Of a DNA stretch of 15,553 nucleotides, positions 6,423-13,770 are shown in pieces; positions within the stretch are counted from its first letter, which is position 1; each line of letters opens with the position of its first letter. The stretch lies in NCBI GenBank assembly GCA_001275005.1, contig JWZX01001203.1, forward strand, positions 1 to 15,553, written 5' to 3'. This stretch comes from Chrysochromulina tobinii (lineage: Eukaryota; Haptophyta; Prymnesiales; Chrysochromulinaceae). The position numbers and the translations under genes were made by a program. The notes beneath the pieces were generated by a model. It was not told the DNA's origin and did no database searches. It worked only from the letters and a program-made list of their open reading frames with translations.

Positions 6423-7691
6423 ATGGCTTTGTTCATGCTCGGCCTGGCGAGCCGCATGGAGCACGCGACGGTGGTCTTAACGTCCCGGGTGATGACCACG
6501 GCTCCGGATGGCCTCGAGCTGCGAGCGGCGATGCAGGCGACGGCAGAGCCGGCGGCGGGAGTGGAGGACCATCATAATAATAATAATCATCATCATCAGC
6601 AGCAGTCCCGGGCTGCGCCGCAGGCGGGAGACGACGAGGCGCAGCCGCGCACTGTCGTCCCGGCACCGCGGCTGACTTGGGTGCGCGTCCAGCGTGTCAC
6701 CGCAGTCCTCGTCCCTGGAACCCTCCCGCCCGCCGCTGATCTCGAGGCGGCAGATTTGCTCGACGCGCAAGCCGGGATGGACGAGGCCGCCGGAGAGGGC
6801 GCGCCGGCCGCCTACGTGCTCCCTCCCGAACGCCCTTCGGTCCTCCTCGGCTGCTTCGCCGGGGTCATGGCCGCATGCATCCTCCAAGGAACCGCCCCGG
6901 GAGGTCTCGCGTGGATGATGGTGCTGCTCGTCGCCCTGTACTCGCACTGCGCCCTCACTGTACACCAGCAGACAGCGTCCTTCTGGCGCCGCATGCGCAC
7001 GCTGGCCACGCTCTGCGCCGTGTGCGAGCTCATGGTCGCCCTCGTCACCGGCAGCAACGTGGTGCGTGCCATGCTTACGTGGTCGAGCTGGTGTGAAAAG
7101 GGCGTGACTACGATCAATGCCGAAACTCTCTGCTACGCCGTCCTCGCGTCGTGTTCGAGCCAGTGCTTCATCGCCTTCGTGTGCGCGGCGATCTTCGCGC
7201 TCATCTGCATGCGCGGCGACCACCCCTACTACTACTGCTGCTCCTGGGGTTGCGACGATCGGCGCCGTCCTGAGCGTCCCGGGCGCTCTCCCGAGGCCGC
7301 CACGAATGCCTTCCATGCAACTGCTGTGATCCATGGCGCCGGCAACCTCTGTGTACATGTCATTCTGTGGACCTGGATCGGTTTATTTGGCGGCTCTGTC
7401 GACGGGCGAGGAGGAGCGATGCACCCGGTGCCTTTCGCTGTGGCCGTCATCGCGGGCGCCCCTACCGGCGACCTGCGTGCCATCGGCGTGCCCTACTTGC
7501 CTAACGTGGCCTTTCTCGGAGGAGTCGAGGCGCTCACCTCCCCACCCAAACCCGCCGCCCCGCCACTCCCGCCGAGACTGTCGCCGTCTCCGTGCGCGCC
7601 TCCGCCGCGCCTGCCGTACCCACCGCTGCCGCCGTACCCCCTCCTAGCGCCGTACCCCCCCACGCCCAACTACGATGAGTACTTCTACTAG
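6423..7691 (+). CDS. Multi-pass membrane protein, unknown function, with Pro/Tyr-rich tail
   Basis: 422 residues from the ATG at 6423, chosen because its context (AAAATGG, A at -3 and G at +4) is much stronger than the in-frame ATG at 6375, which would add 16 residues. Residues 1-135 are soluble and include a His/Asn/Gln tract at about 50-61. Hydrophobic segments follow at about 138-156, 161-181, 193-213, 236-263 and 309-323, with a weaker one near 336-347, giving four or five membrane passes. Between segments 4 and 5 is a Cys/Tyr/Arg-rich loop (YYYCCSWGCDDRRR). The last 50 residues are Pro-rich and end in PPTPNYDEYFY; an LPPY motif could bind a WW domain. A tail of this kind is likely cytosolic. 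There is no cleavable signal peptide beyond a weak hydrophobic start (MALFMLGLA). I do not recognise a family. An AATAAA lies 132 bases past the stop. Confidence 0.65.
   Translation: MALFMLGLASRMEHATVVLTSRVMTTAPDGLELRAAMQATAEPAAGVEDHHNNNNHHHQQQSRAAPQAGDDEAQPRTVVPAPRLTWVRVQRVTAVLVPGTLPPAADLEAADLLDAQAGMDEAAGEGAPAAYVLPPERPSVLLGCFAGVMAACILQGTAPGGLAWMMVLLVALYSHCALTVHQQTASFWRRMRTLATLCAVCELMVALVTGSNVVRAMLTWSSWCEKGVTTINAETLCYAVLASCSSQCFIAFVCAAIFALICMRGDHPYYYCCSWGCDDRRRPERPGRSPEAATNAFHATAVIHGAGNLCVHVILWTWIGLFGGSVDGRGGAMHPVPFAVAVIAGAPTGDLRAIGVPYLPNVAFLGGVEALTSPPKPAAPPLPPRLSPSPCAPPPRLPYPPLPPYPLLAPYPPTPNYDEYFY
6570..6606. repeat. In-frame AAT/CAT/CAG trinucleotide tract
   Basis: A run of CAT-CAT, AAT x4, CAT x3, CAG x3 triplets encodes HHNNNNHHHQQQ in the soluble N-terminal part of the membrane protein. 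It is a compound trinucleotide microsatellite and so likely variable in length, always in frame. Confidence 0.85.
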
Positions 7692-7916
7692 TACTAAACG
7701 CAGAACACGCTCACCCAGGCGACGCCGCGCGCGGTCGGCCGCCGGGCCGGGCGCGGTTGACCGCAATTTAACACTTATGTTAAGCGCCCATCTTCACGTT
7801 ATCTAATCGATGTTGTTACTGTAATAAATTAATTCAACCAGCCCGCGTCTCAGCCGTGCTCAGAAATCAGAAATCTGACCGCACAGAATCTCCCTTAGTT
7901 TCAAACGCCAGGGTGC
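7692..7916. other. Convergent spacer with poly(A) signal and two small hairpins
   Basis: Shared 3' region of the membrane-protein gene (+) and the hydrolase gene (-). It holds AATAAA at 7823-7828 on the plus strand. Two short inverted repeats sit side by side: GCGGT-TG-ACCGC (7753-7764) and TTAACA-CTTA-TGTTAA (7768-7783). The spacer turns AT-rich after 7765, in line with 3' UTR sequence. No coding frame is supported. Confidence 0.5.
7823..7828 (+). other. Candidate polyadenylation signal AATAAA
   Basis: Canonical AATAAA located 132 bases after the stop of the membrane-protein gene, in AT-rich sequence. It is the only such hexamer I noticed in a 3' position in this window, so it may be chance; many protists do not depend on it. 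Confidence 0.35.
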
Positions 7917-8973
7917 TCAAAACCTGCCGCTGCTCAGGAAACCGTCGATGATCGCACTGCACGCCCGCGGGTCCTCCTGCATGAGCTGATGGGAAGCCTC
8001 CGGCACCTCATGGATAGGAGTCCCCGGCGGCAGGAGCGCTAACAGAGCTTCGGTCGACTTGCGTGGCACGAGCTTGTCGCTGTTGCCGCAGATCAAAAGA
8101 ATGGGCACCTTAGCGCCGGCCGCTCGCACCTCGTCTGCGGTTGGCAGTACCAGCTGGCGATAGTAGGCCTTGAACATGTACGGCGGATTCGAAGCGTTGA
8201 CCTCCTGCGCGAGCTGGAGCACGTGATGACGCTCGGGAGTGACGGAACTCAGCGTCTTGGCATGCAGCGCGAGCGCTTCGAAGCCGGCTGAGAGCATCGG
8301 CTGGATCCAGCCCAGTACGAGTGCCGGACAGTAGAAGATCGAAGGTGCCTTGAATCCCTTCGGATGGAAACTCGCGCCCATGAGGACGAGACCGTCGATG
8401 GGTGCTGAAGTCTCCACTGGCGCTGCACCCACAATGCCGAGCGCCAATGCGCAGCCAGCCGAGTGGCAGACCAGGAGGTTCTTCTTCTCCTCCGACCCAC
8501 CGAGCACCTGGGTCGCTCGCCCATATCGCACGACCACAGCAGCCAGATCAGCGCGCAGCTCGAGGAAGGAATACGCGTACCAATCGCGAGGCTTTGGCGA
8601 GCGGCCACAGCCCAGGTAATCATACGCAACCACCTCGTGACCTGCCGCTGCATAGTACGCCACGAGCGCCTCGTACTGCCAAATCGGAGGGACAAGGGAG
8701 CGTTGGAGAAGACGAGACTGAAGTGATGGCAGGGCAGTGACAGGTAAAGACGGTTCGGTCTCCAAGGCGGAAGTGATTGCAGGGCGTGACAGTGAAAGAC
8801 GTTCGGACTCCAACACTGACCTGCAGCATTGAGGCGCACGAACCGTGCACGAAAAAGATGCGCGGCTTGCTAGTGGACGATGGGCGGTGGTGCACGGCAA
8901 CGTGGCGCCCGGGGCGGATCTCGACGGTCTCGACGAGGAGGCGGGCTTCCAGGGAGGCGGTGATGGAGGTCAT
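7917..8973 (-). CDS. Alpha/beta-fold hydrolase, two exons (ABHD-like)
   Basis: Neither of two separate reading frames is complete alone: one ends its homology at FFVHGSCASMLQ, the other starts it at YEALVAYYAAAGHEVVAYDY. Removing 8676-8820 joins them exactly in phase (CAG|TAC). Exon 1 is 8973-8821, exon 2 is 8675-7917, giving 303 residues from the ATG at 8971-8973 (-3 G); an ATG at 9025-9027 would add 18. Seen in order: oxyanion-hole HG (H43-G44), strand HEVVAYDYLGCGRS (64-77, the usual D-x-x-G-x-G-x-S), nucleophile elbow CHSAG with S123, NSDKLVP with D251 and ASHQLMQEDP with H280. The Ser-Asp-His triad is thus complete, though the first Gly of GxSxG is Cys. Length is normal for single-domain lipases/esterases/epoxide-hydrolase relatives; the DYLGCGRSPKP phrase is nearest to ABHD-type proteins. 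Substrate unknown. No signal peptide, so likely cytosolic. Confidence 0.8.
8676..8820 (-). other. 145-base intron of the hydrolase gene with internal duplication
   Basis: On the minus strand the donor is CAG|GTCAGT and the acceptor TTTGGCAG|TAC. Both exon ends are in phase 0 and their joining restores a continuous hydrolase fold. The length is not a multiple of three, and the intron is open in different frames, which would mislead intron-unaware gene finders into two overlapping genes. Most of the intron consists of two related copies of a segment of about 48-50 bases. Confidence 0.85.
8714..8811. repeat. Degenerate tandem duplication (about 48-50 bases x2) inside the intron
   Basis: Copy one is 8764-8811 and copy two 8714-8763. 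On the plus strand both contain AAGTGAT-GCAGGGC, then GTGACAG, AAAGACG and TTCGG-CTCC, with scattered substitutions and one or two indels. Confidence 0.75.
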
Positions 8974-9127
8974 GGCCTGCTCCGACGATCCGCAAGATTC
9001 GTCAACGTCGAGGAATCTCAAAAGCATGAAAATTCGTCTTTCCGAAGAAGAGGCCAGAAGGTCTCACTTCTCATCAACTCTGCATTGTGAAATCGAGTTT
9101 GGCCAACGAACGTCGCAGGATCGTCAA
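8974..9127. promoter_or_regulatory. Shared divergent promoter region (hydrolase / ankyrin gene)
   Basis: With the chosen starts the two divergent genes are 154 bases apart. If both upstream in-frame ATGs were used, the starts would overlap on a single CATG at 9025-9028. No TATA box is evident. The call rests on gene order. Confidence 0.35.
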
Positions 9128-11134
9128 ATGTCTGCCCTCCTTGAAGCTTGCCACCGCGGCGACATGAGCGCGGTGCGCGATCTCGTCGCGGAGGGCCATG
9201 CCGTGGATGAGGCAGATGAGGACGGGCGCACTCCACTTTTCATCGCCTGCCGTGAGGGCAATGTCGAATGTGCGCGGTACCTGATTGAGGCACGCGCCGC
9301 CACAGTCAACCAGGCAAGGAAGGACGGGGTCACACCGCTCCTCCTCGCCTGCTCGCAAGACAAGCCCGCGTGCGTGCAGCTTCTGCTCGAGTCGAGTGCC
9401 GCAGTCGACAAGGCGGCCGAGGATATGGCCACACCACTCATCATCTCCTGTCAGGAGGGCAACGCCGAGTGCGCTGCACTGCTCATAGCCGCGAGCGCCG
9501 CCATCAATCGGGCGAGGGATGACGGGGTGACACCGCTCCAGATCGCCTGCCAGGAAGGCGAGCTCCGCTGCGTGCAGCTGCTGCTCAATGCGGGGGTCTC
9601 CATCGACAAGACAGCCGACGACGAGTCTACGGCGCTCTACGTCGCCTGCCAAGCGGGCAAGGTGGAATGCGTGCGGCTGCTGTGTGAGGCGCGCGCCGCT
9701 GTCAACAAGGCGAAGTCCGGTGGCTTCACGCCGCTCTACATCGCTTGCGAAAAGGGCCGGATCGAGTGCGTGCTCCTGCTTCTGGCCGCGCGTGCTGCCG
9801 TCGACCAGGCGGACGAGGACGGGGCCACGCCACTCTTCATCGCGTGCACGGCTGGCCATCCGGAGTGCGCCTCGCTGCTCATTGGGGCGGGTGCCGCCAT
9901 CAACCTCGCGGCCGAGGGCGGGCTGACGCCACTCATCTTCGCCTGCGCGATGGGCAAGCAAGAGTGCGTGGCACTACTGCTCGCAGCACAGGCACTCGTC
10001 GACCAGACGGACCAGAGCGGGGCCACGCCGCTCTGCATCGCGTGCCAGGAGGGCAAGGCCAAATGCGCGGCGCTCCTCTGTGAGGCGAACGCGGCGCTCG
10101 ACCTGCCAAAAGATGATGGAGCTACACCGCTCTTCATGGCCTGCCAGGAGGGGTGGACGGAGTGTGCGCGTGTGCTCATCTCTGCGCGCGCCTCGATTGA
10201 TCGGCCGCACCACGATGGGCGCACGCCGCTCTTCATGGCCTGCCAGGAGGGCCAGATCGAGTGCGCGCGGCTGCTGTGTGAGGCACGCGCCGCCGTCGAC
10301 CAGCCTAGAGAAGACGGAGTCTCCCCGCTCTGGGCCACATGCGAAACAGGTTTGCATGCGTGTGCACAGCTGCTGCTCAGCGCGCGTGCCGCCGTCGATG
10401 CGGCCTCCAAAGGCGGCTCCACGCCCCTCTGGATCGCCTGCCAGCAAGGCAAGCCCGAATGCGTGCGGCTGCTCTGCGAGGCCAAAGCGGTCGTGGATCG
10501 GCCGATGGAGGGAGGGTTCACGCCGCTCGTCATTGCCTGCCAGTTCGGCCACAGAGACGTGGTCCAGCTCCTGCTGGATGCGAATGCTGACGCACTCGCC
10601 AAGTCTCCCATCGGGGGATACAGCGCGCGCGAAGCTGCCCACAAGAGCGGGGACGCGCGCTGCATCGCCCTGCTGGACGAGTCGCGTGCCAAGGAACTTG
10701 GGCGTCTCCTGGCGCAAGGCCCTCCGCTCCCTGAGCGCTGGCTCCGCGTGCGCGAGGCCATCCTGTGCGACGCCAAGGAGCGCCCTTGGTCGCTTGCGAC
10801 GACGCTCAAGCGTGGCGGGCTCCGAGGCTATCCTCTGCTCGAGGACACGAAGGTGATGGCCGTGCTCATCGGCAGCCAAGACGACGAGCTCGCAGCACTC
10901 GGCCGCCGCCTCTTGGATGCGCAGAGGGCCTCGGTCGCGCCGGAACTGCCGCCGGAGGCAGAGGCATCGGCGGCAGAGGCACCGGCGGCAGAGGCACCGG
11001 CGGCAGAGGCACCGGCGGCAGAGGCTGAAGCGGCGGAGGCTGAGGCGGCGGAGGCTGAGGCGGCGGAGGCTGAGGCAGCTGAGGTCCTCGACAAAACAGA
11101 AAAGCCTGTTCTGTGCGCTCCTTCACTTGCGTGA
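9128..11134 (+). CDS. Ankyrin-repeat protein, 16 repeats, with acidic Ala/Glu tail
   Basis: 668 residues from the ATG at 9128, where the ankyrin pattern begins at once; the frame is open further 5' but that part lies over the hydrolase exon, and an ATG at 9026 (better -3 A) would add 34 unrelated residues. Sixteen consecutive repeats of 33 residues (two of 34) fill 1 to about 530, with the consensus TPLxIACQEGxxECxxLLLxARAAVDxxxxDG. Such stacks are protein-binding solenoids; no enzymatic domain is attached. Residues about 531-605 form a helical capping region (around ERWLRVREAI and GLRGYPLLEDTKVMAV). Residues 613-652 are eight pentapeptide units of the AxAAE type, followed by a short polar end. 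Nearly every repeat has Cys in both helices, unusual for ankyrins. No membrane segment or targeting signal is seen; probably cytosolic. The partner is unknown. It diverges from the hydrolase and converges on the phosphatase gene. Confidence 0.85.
   Translation: MSALLEACHRGDMSAVRDLVAEGHAVDEADEDGRTPLFIACREGNVECARYLIEARAATVNQARKDGVTPLLLACSQDKPACVQLLLESSAAVDKAAEDMATPLIISCQEGNAECAALLIAASAAINRARDDGVTPLQIACQEGELRCVQLLLNAGVSIDKTADDESTALYVACQAGKVECVRLLCEARAAVNKAKSGGFTPLYIACEKGRIECVLLLLAARAAVDQADEDGATPLFIACTAGHPECASLLIGAGAAINLAAEGGLTPLIFACAMGKQECVALLLAAQALVDQTDQSGATPLCIACQEGKAKCAALLCEANAALDLPKDDGATPLFMACQEGWTECARVLISARASIDRPHHDGRTPLFMACQEGQIECARLLCEARAAVDQPREDGVSPLWATCETGLHACAQLLLSARAAVDAASKGGSTPLWIACQQGKPECVRLLCEAKAVVDRPMEGGFTPLVIACQFGHRDVVQLLLDANADALAKSPIGGYSAREAAHKSGDARCIALLDESRAKELGRLLAQGPPLPERWLRVREAILCDAKERPWSLATTLKRGGLRGYPLLEDTKVMAVLIGSQDDELAALGRRLLDAQRASVAPELPPEAEASAAEAPAAEAPAAEAPAAEAEAAEAEAAEAEAAEAEAAEVLDKTEKPVLCAPSLA
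10964..11083. repeat. 15-base tandem repeat, 8 copies, encoding AxAAE
   Basis: Eight 15-base units from 10964. The first four follow GCACCGGCGGCAGAG and the last four GCTGAGGCGGCGGAG, giving two sub-blocks of homogenised copies. They encode an acidic, helix-prone tail of the ankyrin protein. Confidence 0.9.
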
Positions 11135-11497
11135 CCCTATGAACGGAACTGTGTATCGCCACCTAGGTATCCTACAGAGCTATACCGTACACGCAACCTA
11201 CAGAGCTCTATGCGGTCCCGTCCCGCCCGTACGCACTCCTGCGCGGTGTGTGCCGCTGCCGGCTCGTCGTTAGCGCGAAATAGCGCCCCTCGCCCCGCCC
11301 GCGGCCGCGCGCCGCGCCCCCCGGTGGCGGCAATGCGGTGGCGAGTACGCGTTGAGTACCAGTACCGAGTACGCGAGACCGCATCGAATCTAAATAACGT
11401 CGAAGGGCGAACCCGAACGCTAAACCGCTGCGGTAAGCGTGGCTGCCCTAGTAAAATCAAAAACGTCCGCACAGGTGTCAGGTGTCCCACAATGATG
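11135..11497. other. Convergent spacer, 3' ends of ankyrin and phosphatase genes
   Basis: About 360 bases with no supported gene. It contains a direct repeat CCTACAGAGCT (11171-11181 and 11197-11207), several GAGTAC words around 11343-11371, and a GC-rich block near 11281-11330. No AATAAA on either strand and no RNA gene recognised. Short frames over it have no recognisable motif. Confidence 0.45.
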
Positions 11498-13708
11498 TCA
11501 CATGACGGTGCACAAGGCGCTCTCGGCCGTGCTGCCGCCGCGGCCACCCCGCTTCGGCGTCATCACCTGCGACGCGTGCTTGCCTGAGCGCGCGCTGCGG
11601 TGGCGCGCGCGCAGGTCGGAGGAGCCCCATGGCGAGTGGTCGACGGCGACGTACCTCACCTCGAACTCGGCGACGACAGGCTTATGGTCGGACGTGCGGA
11701 ATGCGGGCACGTCCGTGTATCGCACGAGGCGCACGTCCGCATCCGCCGCCTGCTGCCGCCGCGCCAGCGCCGCTCCCTGGAGCGGTCTTGTTGCGCCCGC
11801 GGCCTCCTCGGCCTCGAGGGCATGCGCCCGGGCGCCTAGCACGGGGACAGGCTCACCCGCCGGCCACGTGTCACTCGGCGGTGGACGCCAGAGCACACGG
11901 TCCGTGTACGCGGGGATGCGAAGCTTCGCGGAGAGGTCGTACCTTTCGTTCTGCTTCTTATCGTACTTGTACGTCGGCCGAAAATGGATTGCGCCCTCGC
12001 AGAACTCTCCGAACGCGGCGCCGCTCGCCATCTGAGCTCGTAGCTGGTCGTTAGCGAGCAGCACAGCTCGAGAGTGCGCCCAGTGCGCCGCCTCTCCGCG
12101 CCACTCGGCCGACGTGCGTGCCCTCGCGTCCGCGGGGGCGAGCAGCGCGTCCATCATCGCACGGTTGCCATTGATTCGGTAGTTGAGATCGCCAAACCAG
12201 AAGGCCCGATCGAAGGCCGCCGTCGCGGAACCACCGCGCTCGGCGTGGGTTGGGGCGTTGCTACTGCCGCCGATGCCAGCACCGTCGCCGTCGCCGCCTC
12301 TACTGCCGCCGCTGCTCTCACCGCTGCAGCTCGGGGCAACACTGGCCGTGGCCGCCGTCAGCGTCGCCTCGATCGCCGCCGCGGAGCCCATCGCTGTAGA
12401 GCCCATCGCCGCTTCCGCGGCGTCTGTAGAGGCGGGGTCATCGGCGGCCGTGGAGTCGGTCGGTACGGCGGCGGCGGGGTCAGCTAAAGCCGGAGACGCT
12501 GTAGCTGAGGCCGGAGGCCCTGTAGCAGAAGCCGGAGGCCTTCTAGCTGACGCCGGAGACGCCGGAGACGCTGTGGCTGACGCCGGCAATTGCATGGACC
12601 CGTGGTTGGTGCGTGTCGATGTCGTGCGCGGCGCCGTGATGGGCGGAATTATGTAGAAGACGAGACGGCCTGTCTCCGGCTGCTGCGATGGCGGCTCCGG
12701 CTGCTGCTGCTGCTGCTCAGGCAGCGGCGGCGGCGACTGCGACTGCGGCGGCGCGCCCTCGGCAGCGCGACCCGTGACGCGTTCTCGAGACCCGTGACCC
12801 GTGACGCCCGTCTCGAGCCTGGCACTGATGCCGTCGCCGCTGCTGATGCTGCTGCTGCTGCTCCACTTGCGATCCAGCGTCGGAAGCTCCATCGCGAGAG
12901 CTGCTGGCGAGCTGACGCTGCGGCGCATTGAGGTGCCAAACGGGCGGAGCGGCAGCCCAGTGTCGATGCGATGGAAGTCGGCGTTGCGCTCCGCCACCCT
13001 ATGCTGGTGTGCGGCGAGGTGCGCATTCACGAATAGGAAAGAGGTGTGGCCAAGCGTGAGTGCGATGGCGACGCCGCCCTTGTTGCCTAGCGAACCCGCG
13101 AACCCGGTGGACAGCCCGGTGGACACGTGCGCCGACTGCACGTGAGCCACCTGCGGCAGCAGCCGCGTGCGCACGAAGACTGCGAGGTGGATCGCCACTA
13201 GTGTCTGTGAGCCGACGCACTTGTAGTGAGGGCCAAGCGCCGTCTCGAGCCGACCGAGCCACTGAGCCTTGGAGGGCAGCAGGACGGACGCCTCGATGCC
13301 GCGCTGCGCCTCCTGCGTGCCGATGGCGTACACGTCGGGCGTTGCAACCGCGCCGCCCAGCCACGGCTTGAGGTCGTCAGGCGCCTCCTTTCCGTGCAGG
13401 TTCCATGTGGCCACCACGACGCGCAGCATCGCGTCCTGTGGTACGATCATATCGTCCTCCGGCAATATCAGTGTATGTGGCCACCAAGACGGCCCCGCGG
13501 GCTGTGCGACCGAGTCTTTGGCCACCCTTTGAGCAACTGGGCCCTTCCACGGCGGCTCAAAGGGCGGTGGAGGCGGCGCAACTTTGGAGCTGCCTGGCGG
13601 AGGCAGCTCGGCGCCGAGCCACGACCGTGCATCGTCAAACGCCTTCTCGCGAGGGCCGTTCGCGTCTGGAGGTGCGGGCGCCACCTTGGAGCTGGCACTA
13701 AAGTGCAT
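11498..13708 (-). CDS. Inositol polyphosphate 5-phosphatase with large insertion and CaaX box
   Basis: 736 residues from the first ATG in frame (13706-13708); the frame stays open upstream towards a splice-acceptor-like site near 13760, so a 5' exon may be missing. Family signatures in order: VVATWNLHG (98-106), DVYAIGTQEA with the metal-binding Glu (about 125-134), GNKGGVAI (208-215), FVNAHLAAH (226-234), WFGDLNYRI (504-512), PAYTDRVLW (599-607) and SDHKPV (673-678). These are the Mg2+-binding and catalytic motifs of type II 5-phosphatases, which remove the 5-phosphate from inositol phosphates and phosphoinositides such as PI(4,5)P2. All key residues seem present, so it should be active. Between conserved segments lies a 249-residue Ala/Ser/Pro-rich insertion (249-497). 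The last residues are C-T-V-M, a farnesyl-type CaaX box, as in some animal 5-phosphatases (INPP5E, INPP5B). N-terminal 85 residues are Pro-rich with a duplicated SSKVAP phrase. Membrane-attached phosphoinositide control is inferred. Confidence 0.88.
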   Translation of the reverse strand: MHFSASSKVAPAPPDANGPREKAFDDARSWLGAELPPPGSSKVAPPPPPFEPPWKGPVAQRVAKDSVAQPAGPSWWPHTLILPEDDMIVPQDAMLRVVVATWNLHGKEAPDDLKPWLGGAVATPDVYAIGTQEAQRGIEASVLLPSKAQWLGRLETALGPHYKCVGSQTLVAIHLAVFVRTRLLPQVAHVQSAHVSTGLSTGFAGSLGNKGGVAIALTLGHTSFLFVNAHLAAHQHRVAERNADFHRIDTGLPLRPFGTSMRRSVSSPAALAMELPTLDRKWSSSSSISSGDGISARLETGVTGHGSRERVTGRAAEGAPPQSQSPPPLPEQQQQQPEPPSQQPETGRLVFYIIPPITAPRTTSTRTNHGSMQLPASATASPASPASARRPPASATGPPASATASPALADPAAAVPTDSTAADDPASTDAAEAAMGSTAMGSAAAIEATLTAATASVAPSCSGESSGGSRGGDGDGAGIGGSSNAPTHAERGGSATAAFDRAFWFGDLNYRINGNRAMMDALLAPADARARTSAEWRGEAAHWAHSRAVLLANDQLRAQMASGAAFGEFCEGAIHFRPTYKYDKKQNERYDLSAKLRIPAYTDRVLWRPPPSDTWPAGEPVPVLGARAHALEAEEAAGATRPLQGAALARRQQAADADVRLVRYTDVPAFRTSDHKPVVAEFEVRYVAVDHSPWGSSDLRARHRSARSGKHASQVMTPKRGGRGGSTAESALCTVM
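11501..11512 (-). other. CaaX prenylation motif (CTVM) of the 5-phosphatase
   Basis: The codons before the TGA (11498-11500) encode C-T-V-M. Met in the last position is a classical farnesyltransferase preference. A basic stretch (TPKRGGRGG) lies shortly upstream and would help membrane binding. Confidence 0.65.
12218..12964 (-). other. Low-complexity insertion within the phosphatase catalytic domain
   Basis: About 249 codons lie between the HRI end of the fourth motif and the FDRAFWFGDLNYRI block, which normally are much closer. The insertion is rich in Ala, Ser, Pro and Thr with a Gln run. It is in frame, without stops, and I found no convincing GT-AG pair that would remove it cleanly, so it is kept as coding. 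It probably forms a disordered loop. Confidence 0.6.
12483..12588. repeat. 21-base minisatellite in the phosphatase insertion
   Basis: Units of about 21 bases start near 12483, 12504, 12525 and 12546; a 12-base internal duplication (GCCGGAGAC-type) and a partial last unit follow. The core is GCTGA-GCCGGAG-C-CTGTA. On the minus strand they encode PPASATG-like heptapeptides. Confidence 0.8.
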
Positions 13709-13759
13709 GTGACGACCGTTGCCAAAAAACGAACGCTCGACGAGTGTGAACACGGACGT

Positions 13760-13770
13760 CTGAGAAAAAA
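13760..13770 (-). other. Splice-acceptor-like site upstream of the phosphatase ATG
   Basis: On the minus strand a run of seven Ts is followed by CTCAG, ending at 13760. The downstream frame is open through to the first ATG at 13706-13708 and an in-frame TAG lies further upstream at about 13818. This fits a first intron in the 5' UTR or a missing 5' coding exon. The donor is not certain: GTACGT and GTGAGA occur upstream. Confidence 0.35.

Noticed and set aside
7753-7783. Two adjacent hairpins as a terminator or histone-type 3' element
   Set aside because: Stems are only 5 and 6 base pairs and the sequence does not match the histone stem-loop; likely chance in a palindrome-rich spacer.
8676-8900. 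Hydrolase start at 8900 with residues encoded by the intron
   Set aside because: That N-terminus lacks the oxyanion HG segment, which is found intact in the other frame across a clean splice junction.
8777-9127. N-terminal extension of the ankyrin frame
   Set aside because: It lies opposite hydrolase exon 1 and intron, begins at a non-ATG codon, and shows no ankyrin pattern.
9736-10879. Long minus-strand frames of 357 and 301 codons
   Set aside because: Both mirror the ankyrin repeats; their own periodicity is inherited from the 99-base repeat on the plus strand.
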